Positions 36,437-43,266 of a DNA stretch of 52,984 nucleotides are shown piece by piece (position 1 is the first letter of the stretch; every line of letters begins with the position of its first letter). Source of the DNA: Candidatus Sulfotelmatobacter kueseliae (GTDB lineage Bacteria > Acidobacteriota > Terriglobia > Terriglobales > Acidobacteriaceae); the NCBI GenBank assembly GCA_900290255.1, contig OMOD01000001.1:1579-54562 (forward strand), in the 5' to 3' direction. The notes beneath the pieces are model-generated. The model made no database searches and was not told the DNA's origin. It worked only from the letters and a program-made list of their open reading frames with translations. The translations under genes and the position numbers were made by a program.

Positions 36437-36685
36437 ATGACCAAGCGTAAACCACCGCGCAGCACAAGGAGCCGGGACGTGCAATTCAACATCGAGACGG
36501 AGCGCGAGACGGACGGCCGCTGGATCGCCGAGATTCCCGAGATTCCCGGTGCTCTGGCCTATGGCAGGACAGAAAGACAAGCCAAGGCAAAGGCCTATGC
36601 GCTTGCTCTGAGGGCTATCGCTGACGATGTCGAAAAGTCGAAGCGCGTGCCGCAATCAATCAATATTGACTGTATATCGGCATGA
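36437..36685 (+). CDS. hicB: HicB-like antitoxin
   Basis: Antitoxin of a type II toxin-antitoxin pair. 82 residues from ATG 36437; a later start at GTG 36479 would begin at the conserved core. The core FNIETERETDGRWIAEIPEIPG, then AYGRTERQAKAKAYALALRAIAD, is the HicB partial RNase-H fold. No separate C-terminal DNA-binding domain is present, so this is the short form. Its stop overlaps the hicA start (ATGA at 36682-36685). TATCAT at 36423-36428 ends 8 nt before the ATG, so the mRNA may be leaderless. Antitoxin-first order is the less common one. Confidence 0.85.
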   Translation: MTKRKPPRSTRSRDVQFNIETERETDGRWIAEIPEIPGALAYGRTERQAKAKAYALALRAIADDVEKSKRVPQSINIDCISA

Positions 36686-36900
36686 GCCGATGGCCGAGTA
36701 CGAGGGCCCGGATCGTCTTCAAAGCACTGCTGAAGATCGGTTGGTCGGTTGTTTCTCAGAGTGGTTCGCACATGAAACTGCGGCACCGCAATTCCACATT
36801 TCCTGATTACATTTGGGCTTTTCACGACCGAGAAGAAATCGGTCTGCGCATGCTTGCCCGCATCGCGAAACATACGGGCCTCAAACCTGATGACTTGTAG
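36682..36900 (+). CDS. hicA: HicA-like mRNA interferase toxin
   Basis: Probable ribosome-independent mRNA-cleaving toxin. 72 residues with the double-stranded-RNA-binding-like fold of HicA/YcfA: ALLKIGWSVVSQSGSHMKLRH contains the conserved glycine-serine and catalytic histidine (GSHMKLRH), and the C-terminal GLRMLARIAKHTGLKPDDL is family-typical. It overlaps hicB by 4 bp, so production is coupled to the antitoxin. Convergent with the GH127 gene 18 bp further on. Confidence 0.85.
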   Translation: MSRWPSTRARIVFKALLKIGWSVVSQSGSHMKLRHRNSTFPDYIWAFHDREEIGLRMLARIAKHTGLKPDDL

Positions 36901-36918
36901 GGGGCGGTTCCTGGCCTC

Positions 36919-38745
36919 CTACGTCACTCGCAAGTACGTCGTATAGGGCTGATCCTCGATCGCGGTAAACGGCATCATCTTCATGACTGCGCCGGCGGTC
37001 TCCACGTGCCATATTTCCGGAGCCACCTTCTTCGCCGCAAGTAATTGTGCGCGCGTCACGGCCGATTGCGGCTCGCCAATCGCGAACAAGACCAGCGGGC
37101 CGACCAGCAGCGCCACCGTCTCCGGATGTTGTGCGTCAATCGCTTCCAGCCGCGTCATCAGCGGAAGGTCGACATCGATGCGATCGCCCGTCGTCCATTG
37201 CCGCTGAACCTGCGCGAAGGTTCCGGCCTGGGCCTCTTGCCGCTTGCCGTTCACCGCAATCGAAGCTTTTTCCGCCCAGGCGGGAATCCGCAGGTTCAGG
37301 GAGAACTCCACCGGTTGGGATGCCGTCACTTCAAGTTGCACATGCGCGTCGTAAGGATATTCGCCTTTCTGCTTCAGTTCGACTTGCGAACCACCTTGCG
37401 TCCAGCGCAGCGCGGAAGGAATGTAGAGATTCACATACACGCCTTGCGGGTCACGGAAGTAGGTGCAGATGCGATAATCGGCCGCCACTTGCGGCAGCGT
37501 TCCCGAGCAGCAGGGCCAACGCTGCCCGTGGTAAACCTTGCGCCCGTGGAAGTTGTAGTCGGAATAATAGAACGCCCGGCCATCGAACTGCAGCGGCAAG
37601 GATCCCAGAACCGTGTTGTACATCACCCGCTCCATGCTGTCGCCGTAGCGCGAGTCGCGAGTCACTCGCAGCAGGTAACGGGTCAGTTTGAAGTGCGCAT
37701 ATGAGCCGCAGGGCGTCTCAAAGCTGCTGTGGATCTTGGTGAGACTTTCGAACACGTCGGCGCTGCCAGTTGCGCGCAAGGTTTCGTCGGGCCCCCAGCC
37801 GCCGGTGGCGTAACTTTGCGCGGCAACGATATCGAAACCGTTTTTCGCGGCCCGCAGATGCTTCTCGCTTCCGAGGCTGAGGTAGGCCTGCATCGCGGAG
37901 CAAAGGCAATTCACGTGACTGTAGGCATGCCTTCCAGCGAGATCGTTCTGGCCCGCGGCCAGCCGGTCATAGAAAGTGTCATGCAGGTACTGAATACCCA
38001 GCGCGCGATAGCGGTCGCCGGCTCCGCGCTGGTAAGCCAGAAAAAGATTTTCCGGCATGGTGTAGGACTCGTCCCAGGTGTAAGAGACATCCGGGTTCGA
38101 GCGCCAATGTTCGCCATGCTCGACCGCTTTTTTCGGCAAGTGCGGCAGTGCCGCATCGGTGGTCTGGTCGAGGATGGCGAACGCCTGAGGATCGCCCACA
38201 TACTTGTGCGAGTCGATCAGGCCGCAAACCAGTTTGTCGTAGCTATAGGCAGGAAAGCGGGTGTTCTCAAAAAGGCCGCCCCCGATGGTCTTGGCGTACA
38301 GACGATTCAGCCGGAGCACCTTCTCGCGCGTCTCCGGTGACCGGTCGATGGCATAGGAGCGCGCCAGCGCGGAAATCCACTGCCCGAACGTGCATCCGGG
38401 GGCAAACCCGATTTCAAAAAGATAATTCTCGTTGTGAGGATCGTACTGGTACCATCCGCCCAAACCCTCGCCCGGCGCCGGTTTTCCCACCATCTGACGA
38501 AAAGGCTTGAGCAGGCTGTCCTCGCTCAGGTTCATGAGCAGGACGTGCGTCTCGTGCAGTTGCTGCTCGTGAAGCCGGCTCTGCAGCGTTACATCACCGT
38601 AATCGAATTCTTCCAGCGGAATTGAGGCGGGCGACGCGGCAGCGGCCCAAACAGAATTACGAAAGCCGGGAATCAGACTGCCGGCTGAGGCCAGCGCAGC
38701 AGACTGCAGAAACCTCCGACGGGATGCTGTGTACCAGGGAAACAT
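36919..38745 (-). CDS. Tat-exported GH127-type (DUF1680) beta-L-arabinofuranosidase-like protein
   Basis: 608 residues from the ATG at 38745; the upstream in-frame stretch crosses a spacer and is rejected. The N-terminus SRRRFLQSAALASAG is a twin-arginine signal, so the folded protein is probably exported. The body (~50-450) is an (alpha/alpha)6 barrel of the GH127 type, with GGWYQYDPHNENYLFEIGFA, HVNCLCSAMQAYL and the cysteine-rich RWPCCSGTLPQVAADY. GH127 enzymes use Cys and Glu in a zinc site for catalysis; CC in this motif fits. C-terminal beta domains follow. Likely removes beta-L-arabinofuranose or related sugars from plant glycans. Confidence 0.85.
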   Translation of the reverse strand: MFPWYTASRRRFLQSAALASAGSLIPGFRNSVWAAAASPASIPLEEFDYGDVTLQSRLHEQQLHETHVLLMNLSEDSLLKPFRQMVGKPAPGEGLGGWYQYDPHNENYLFEIGFAPGCTFGQWISALARSYAIDRSPETREKVLRLNRLYAKTIGGGLFENTRFPAYSYDKLVCGLIDSHKYVGDPQAFAILDQTTDAALPHLPKKAVEHGEHWRSNPDVSYTWDESYTMPENLFLAYQRGAGDRYRALGIQYLHDTFYDRLAAGQNDLAGRHAYSHVNCLCSAMQAYLSLGSEKHLRAAKNGFDIVAAQSYATGGWGPDETLRATGSADVFESLTKIHSSFETPCGSYAHFKLTRYLLRVTRDSRYGDSMERVMYNTVLGSLPLQFDGRAFYYSDYNFHGRKVYHGQRWPCCSGTLPQVAADYRICTYFRDPQGVYVNLYIPSALRWTQGGSQVELKQKGEYPYDAHVQLEVTASQPVEFSLNLRIPAWAEKASIAVNGKRQEAQAGTFAQVQRQWTTGDRIDVDLPLMTRLEAIDAQHPETVALLVGPLVLFAIGEPQSAVTRAQLLAAKKVAPEIWHVETAGAVMKMMPFTAIEDQPYTTYLRVT

Positions 38746-38825
38746 TGTTTTTTCCCCGATCTTCGGAGACTGATCTCGGAGAGCTTTTCTGCTCGACCCA
38801 GGCAAGCGATCGGTGCGCGCCAGTC

Positions 38826-39266
38826 CTAATGCTGATTCTCGCCTTCCTTGTACATGTACTTGATCGCCGGCTTGTAGATCATGAGATTTGGCTCGCCCGA
38901 GTCGCGGTTCACTTTGAGGCAGTTCTTGTCGTACCACTCAATGATGCCGTGTATTTCTTCCCCGTCGTGCAGCACGATGACCATGGGAGTCCGCGACTGC
39001 ATCTGCTTCTGATAATAAAAATTCTCGGCGTTGGTCTGCTCCGGAGGCGCGGGCTTCTTGCCTGCGCCGCCCCCCATAGGACGATCGCCCCGGTCGCCGC
39101 GATCATGCCGGTCGTTGCGCTCGCGTCGTTCCTGTGTCGGTACGGGGGCCGGATTGTGGGTGCCCGGGCTCTCTCGCTGCAAAATTGGCCGGATCAGCTT
39201 TCGGTTGCCGAAATTCTCTTTCTCGGTAAATTCACCGGCGGTTACAGAGTCTATAGTTTCCTTCAT
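38826..39266 (-). CDS. hfq: Hfq-like RNA chaperone with long N-terminal extension
   Basis: Probable hexameric RNA-binding Sm protein helping sRNAs pair with mRNAs. 146 residues. The Sm core is at ~80-142: [20 protein letters not shown] (Sm1, with the proximal Gln), [14 protein letters not shown], and [12 protein letters not shown] as Sm2 (YKPA where classical Hfq has YKHA). Unlike E. coli Hfq, which has a C-terminal tail, the ~78 extra residues are N-terminal and disordered, with an Arg/Asp-rich stretch ([16 protein letters not shown]). GAGG lies 10 nt before the ATG. Transcribed toward GH127 after 80 bp; no functional link is implied. Confidence 0.72.
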   Translation of the reverse strand: MKETIDSVTAGEFTEKENFGNRKLIRPILQRESPGTHNPAPVPTQERRERNDRHDRGDRGDRPMGGGAGKKPAPPEQTNAENFYYQKQMQSRTPMVIVLHDGEEIHGIIEWYDKNCLKVNRDSGEPNLMIYKPAIKYMYKEGENQH

Positions 39267-39530
39267 TATGGCGCTACCTCGGATGCACGCATTCGGACAA
39301 ACACCTTGCCGGGGGAACCATGGAATCTTATCAACGAAGGCGTGAGATTTCCCTTACCGTAACACAGGAACCTCTCCCTGACAATCCTGTTGTTCGGAGT
39401 GGGTTGCCGGGTGTGACCAATCTTGCACACTCCTACAATATCGTTTCAGTTGCGCCCTATAGCTGTTCTCCGACCTTCTTGGCGAGAGTACTGCGCGGGA
39501 ACCGCGTCAAAGCCCGGCCCGCAGCGGGGT

Positions 39531-40760
39531 CTAGCTTGTCTTCGAGAGGTCGGCGCCTCGCCGTTCTCTGCCGCTCCAGGTAACCACTGCCACAAGAGTG
39601 GCGATAATCGCAACCGTCCAAACCAGCACCGGGGCATACAGGCCGGCATAGCGCTGCTCGACGAGTCGGGCCTGGACGCGTATGTTCCAGGAAGAAAGAA
39701 AGTTGCCCAGTTGGTAGGCGAATCCGGGGAAAGTCCCGCGCACGGCAGGAGGAGACAGTTCATTTAAGTGCGCGGGAATGACTCCCCACGCTCCCTGCAC
39801 CATGAACTGCATCAGGAAGCCCCCCAGGGCTAGCATCGGGACCGTGTGCGAGTATGCCCACAGTGGGATCACCGGAATCGCCAGCAGCGCGGCGAGCACA
39901 ATCGCGCGACGACGTCCGATCTTTTCTGACCATGTCCCGAATACGATTCCTCCTAACAGTGCTCCGATATTGGCGACGACAGCGATCAAACCTACGGTCT
40001 GCGGTGTGAACTTGTGGTCCTTCTGCAGGAACGTGGGGTACAAGTCCTGTGTCCCGTGGCTGAACGAATTGAAGCTGAACATCAGCAGTACCAGGAAAAT
40101 GAATGTGCCCACATAGGCCAGGATGTCTTTGCTGATGTGTCTCTCGCCGTGCATCGAGACCTTACCTTGCGTCCACGCCGGGGATTCATGCACTTTGGTC
40201 CGAATGTAGATCACCAGAAACGCCGGCAAAGCGCCGATGACAAACATCCCACGCCAGCCCACGTAGCGAAACACAGTTCCGTAAACCAGTGCGGCTATCA
40301 AATAGCCGACCGCGTAACCTTCCTGCAAAAGCCCGGAGAAAAACCCACGCCCTTCCACAGGCAGCGTTTCGAAAGCCAGCGCCGCACCCACGCCCCATTC
40401 GCCGCCCATGGCGATGCCAAACAGCGCTCGCATGATGAGCAGAGTTTTCAGCGAAGGCGCGAAGGCAGAGGCCAGTTCGAAGACTGAATAGGCGATGATG
40501 TCGACCATCAGCGCGGGCCGGCGTCCGAACCGGTCGGCCATCAGTCCGAACAGAAACGCTCCTACCGGACGCATCGCCAGCGTCAAGGAGACGGCTGCCA
40601 CCACGGCGGAGATTTTGGCTTGGAACTGCGTCGCGATAGCGCTGACACAGAAGGTCAGGATGAAGAAATCAAATGCGTCCAGCGACCACCCCAGAAAGCA
40701 TGCGACGAATGTATTCCGCTGTACCGGAGTGAGCCTGCGAAAGTGGCCGACGAATTCCAT
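39531..40760 (-). CDS. MFS transporter, sialate/carboxylate:H+ symporter-like
   Basis: Secondary transporter with 12 predicted helices, 409 residues. MFS signatures: GLMADRFGRRPALM (loop 2-3), then MRALFGIAMGGEWGVG in helix 4, and the equivalent GTWSEKIGRRRA between helices 8 and 9. The opening NTFVACFLGWSLDAFDFFIL and DGxxD-like region match the sialate:H+ symporter group (NanT, lactate/pyruvate carriers). Substrate cannot be read from sequence; organic acids and sialic acid are candidates. Divergent from the Rieske oxygenase gene, with 231 bp of repeat-rich DNA between. Confidence 0.85.
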   Translation of the reverse strand: MEFVGHFRRLTPVQRNTFVACFLGWSLDAFDFFILTFCVSAIATQFQAKISAVVAAVSLTLAMRPVGAFLFGLMADRFGRRPALMVDIIAYSVFELASAFAPSLKTLLIMRALFGIAMGGEWGVGAALAFETLPVEGRGFFSGLLQEGYAVGYLIAALVYGTVFRYVGWRGMFVIGALPAFLVIYIRTKVHESPAWTQGKVSMHGERHISKDILAYVGTFIFLVLLMFSFNSFSHGTQDLYPTFLQKDHKFTPQTVGLIAVVANIGALLGGIVFGTWSEKIGRRRAIVLAALLAIPVIPLWAYSHTVPMLALGGFLMQFMVQGAWGVIPAHLNELSPPAVRGTFPGFAYQLGNFLSSWNIRVQARLVEQRYAGLYAPVLVWTVAIIATLVAVVTWSGRERRGADLSKTS

Positions 40761-40832
40761 ACTGATTGATCTGCGGGTCTCGGAGATGGTCTTGGGAAGG
40801 GCACGGCTTCAGCCGCGCCGTGAGCGGTCGCA

Positions 40833-40991
40833 GAGAATCCGGGCTTTAGACCCTGAGGGTCGCCGGCTCAGTCCCCTATGTGGCCTCCGTGCCTCTGTGG
40901 TTCGCTCTTTTCTTCCTGCCTCCGTCGTCCAACGGATGCTAGCATATGCTTTCAATCGGCAATCGCAAATCGGCAATCGCAAATCTCAAAC
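40833..40991. repeat. Composite repeat region between MFS and Rieske genes
   Basis: Three blocks. 40833-40859 is the reverse-orientation copy of the 1011-1037 element. 40876-40905 carries CTCCGTG/CTCTGTG words like those upstream of alaS. 40948-40987 carries tandem AATCGGC/AATCGCA units with an exact 14-bp direct repeat. Its first 18 bp are identical to 27039-27056. The last block ends 4 bp before the ATG at 40992. A GGCACGG/CCGTG hairpin precedes them at 40800-40822. Confidence 0.8.
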
Positions 40992-42107
40992 ATGCCCGAA
41001 CTCGAACTCCCCGAACGCCAGGCGACCGATACTCAGATGCTCACCGGCTTCTGGTATCGCGCCCTGCCCGCCGATCGCGTCCATCGCAATCGGTTGCACA
41101 AGGCGACGTTGCTGGAAATTCCGCTGGTGATCGGCCGCGACCGGCTGGGGCAGCCCTTCGCCTTGCGCGACGCCTGCCCGCATCGCGGTATGCCGCTGAA
41201 TACCGGCCAGTTCGACGGAGAAAACCTGGAGTGCCCTTATCACGGCTGGCAGTTCGACGTGCACAACGGGCAATGCCAGCTGATTCCTTCGCTTACTTCG
41301 GATCAGACTCTGAAAGTCGACCGCATATACGCCGGCAGTTATCCCTGCGAAGAACAGGACACCTTCATCTGGGTCTATATTCCCGATCCCGGGCCGCAGG
41401 GAGCAGGTTTCACGAAACCATCGGAAGCGCCGGACGGCGCACCAAGAATCGAAAAATTCAGTGCCAAGTGCAAGCTGGCATATCTGCAAGCAGAAATGCC
41501 GGTCAGTATCGATCACGGCATCATCGGCCTGATGGATCCCGCGCACGGACCGTTCGTTCATCAGGCGTGGTGGTGGCGCTCGCGGCACAGCATTCACGAA
41601 AAGAAAAAGAACTTCGAGCCCATCCCCAACGGCTTCCGTATGAGCGCGCACACGCCCAGCTCGAACTCCGCACCCTACAAGCTTTTGCGTTTATGCGCCG
41701 ATGCCGACGCCATCACTACGACAATCGATTTCGTCCTACCCAATGTGCGCACCGAAACCATCCGCGCGGGCAAATACTGGTTCTCCAGCCTGACCACGGT
41801 CACGCCCATCACGCGCTCCCATTGCCGCATTGACGTGGTCGCGGCGTGGAACCTTTTTCGCTGGCTGCCCTTCGGGCCCGAGTTGCTGAAATTCGTCTTT
41901 GCGAAATTTGTCGAGCAGGACCGCCGCACCATGGAAATGCAAGCGGAAGGCCTGAAGCACAACCCACACCTGTTGCTGATTGACGACGCCGACCGCCCGG
42001 CCAAGTGGTACTTCCAGCTCAAGGCGGCGCATCTTGAAGCCAAGCGCACCGGTGCCGAGATGAAGCATCCTATGTCTGGTCCGGTTACGCTGAAGTGGAG
42101 AAGTTGA
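40992..42107 (+). CDS. Rieske-type non-heme iron oxygenase, alpha subunit
   Basis: 371 residues from the ATG at 40992. The Rieske [2Fe-2S] domain has CPHRG and CPYHGW (C-x-H ... C-x2-H, 17 residues apart, ~55-80). The mononuclear iron site appears as MDPAHGPFVH (D-x2-H-x4-H pattern) in the catalytic domain, with a later Asp in VEQDRRTME. Overall it resembles the pheophorbide/vanillate-demethylase group, which hydroxylates or demethylates aromatic or other bulky substrates. The matching reductase is not nearby. A metallo-beta-lactamase-fold gene follows after 33 bp on the same strand and is probably co-transcribed. Substrate unknown. Confidence 0.9.
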   Translation: MPELELPERQATDTQMLTGFWYRALPADRVHRNRLHKATLLEIPLVIGRDRLGQPFALRDACPHRGMPLNTGQFDGENLECPYHGWQFDVHNGQCQLIPSLTSDQTLKVDRIYAGSYPCEEQDTFIWVYIPDPGPQGAGFTKPSEAPDGAPRIEKFSAKCKLAYLQAEMPVSIDHGIIGLMDPAHGPFVHQAWWWRSRHSIHEKKKNFEPIPNGFRMSAHTPSSNSAPYKLLRLCADADAITTTIDFVLPNVRTETIRAGKYWFSSLTTVTPITRSHCRIDVVAAWNLFRWLPFGPELLKFVFAKFVEQDRRTMEMQAEGLKHNPHLLLIDDADRPAKWYFQLKAAHLEAKRTGAEMKHPMSGPVTLKWRS

Positions 42108-42140
42108 GGCGTGAGCGTGATGTCAATCGCGTGAGGATCT

Positions 42141-42860
42141 ATGAAGATCACGATGATCGGCCACAGCACGGTGCTGATCGAAGCGGCCGGCAAGCGCGTT
42201 CTCACCGACCCGTACTTTGGGTTGCGCGGCAATCCCGCGTATGCGCGGGTTCGGCCTCCGGCGCGTTCGCGGGAAGAGCTTACCGACGTTGATCTCGTCC
42301 TCATCTCGCACAATCACTGGGATCATACCGATCGCAAGTTCCTGCGCATGTTGCCGCCGTCGGCACCGGTTTTCGCTCCGGCTGCCTCCGCCTGGATGAC
42401 CCGCCTGAAGGGCGGCCGCAACGTTACCGGCCTCAAGCCCTGGCAGCGAAGGGAGTTTGATGGCTTCTCCGTCACCGCCGTGCCGGCCTGGCATATCACT
42501 TTCACGATTGGTTACGTCCTCGAGGCGGAGAGCCAACGCATTTATTTTGCCGGCGACACCTACGTTGCCGGCTTTATGCAAAGGATCGCCCGGGAACTGC
42601 GGCCCGACGTCGCCCTGATTCCGGTGACTACTTTTCGCATTCCCATGACCATGGGCGAATCGCAGGCGGTTGAGGCCGTGAGGAGGCTGGCGCCGCAGTT
42701 CGTGATTCCGATTCATTTGGGAATCAGTCCACGATCACCGCTCTTGCGCACCAGTCAAACAGCGGAAAGCTTTCGGGAACGTGTGCGCCAGGCCGGGTTG
42801 AACGCGCAAGTCGCGATTCTGAGAGAGGGAGAAAGCTGGTCGTCTACGCCTAAGACCTGA
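42141..42860 (+). CDS. Metallo-beta-lactamase-fold hydrolase, UlaG/NAPE-PLD-like
   Basis: 239 residues. The opening MKITMIGHSTVLIEAAGKRVLTDPYF and the zinc motif HNHWDHTD (HxHxDH, ~98-105) are those of the UlaG/YjgK/NAPE-PLD branch. Downstream metal ligands are plausible in YFAGDTYVAGF and VIPIHLG. The family cleaves lactones or phosphodiesters. It lies 33 bp after the Rieske oxygenase gene. In mammals a Rieske domain and an UlaG-like domain are joined in CMP-sialate hydroxylase, so the pairing is worth noting, though the function here is unknown. Confidence 0.88.
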   Translation: MKITMIGHSTVLIEAAGKRVLTDPYFGLRGNPAYARVRPPARSREELTDVDLVLISHNHWDHTDRKFLRMLPPSAPVFAPAASAWMTRLKGGRNVTGLKPWQRREFDGFSVTAVPAWHITFTIGYVLEAESQRIYFAGDTYVAGFMQRIARELRPDVALIPVTTFRIPMTMGESQAVEAVRRLAPQFVIPIHLGISPRSPLLRTSQTAESFRERVRQAGLNAQVAILREGESWSSTPKT

Positions 42861-42870
42861 GACCCGAGAT

Positions 42871-43266
42871 CTATTCCGCCGCCAGCCAGTCCATGGCTTC
42901 TTCCCGCGTCTTGAAGGTGGGGAAGTCGCGCTGGGAGAAGCTCTTGAAGTTCTCGTAGAACACGTGTGGCAGACCCTCGGTGCCGACCCAGGCCGAGCGC
43001 TTCACATAAGGACGATCCAGCGTCAGCACCTGCTTGATCTTGGTGGCCACGGCCTTGTCAACGTGCGCGCCTGTAAAATCGGCCAGCGTCAGCACCGAGC
43101 CGGGCGCGTGCCGCGCCACATCGGCGCGGACCAGATCGAGCAGCAGCAGCATTTCCTTCGCCGTGCAATGGCTGAAGTCAATGAGATAGACGGCGTGTCC
43201 CTTGTGCTTGATGAAGTGCAACCGGTCGTCGAGAGATTTGCCGGAAGAAGACCCGCCTGCCGTCAT
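42871..43266 (-). CDS. STAS/SpoIIAA-like small protein
   Basis: 131 residues, cytoplasmic, with no signal or membrane segment. The middle part ([20 protein letters not shown], then [19 protein letters not shown]) has alternating strands and helices as in SpoIIAA/STAS-related folds, and the end ([12 protein letters not shown]) is typical of a family of small acidobacterial and proteobacterial STAS-like proteins. Function unknown. Its ATG overlaps the alaS TGA (ATGA at 43263-43266), so it is translated together with alanyl-tRNA synthetase. Confidence 0.65.
   Translation of the reverse strand: MTAGGSSSGKSLDDRLHFIKHKGHAVYLIDFSHCTAKEMLLLLDLVRADVARHAPGSVLTLADFTGAHVDKAVATKIKQVLTLDRPYVKRSAWVGTEGLPHVFYENFKSFSQRDFPTFKTREEAMDWLAAE

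Noticed and set aside
40948..40987. Tandem AATCGGC/AATCGCA units as a CRISPR array
   Set aside because: Units are 7 bp with no spacers, and no cas gene is present.
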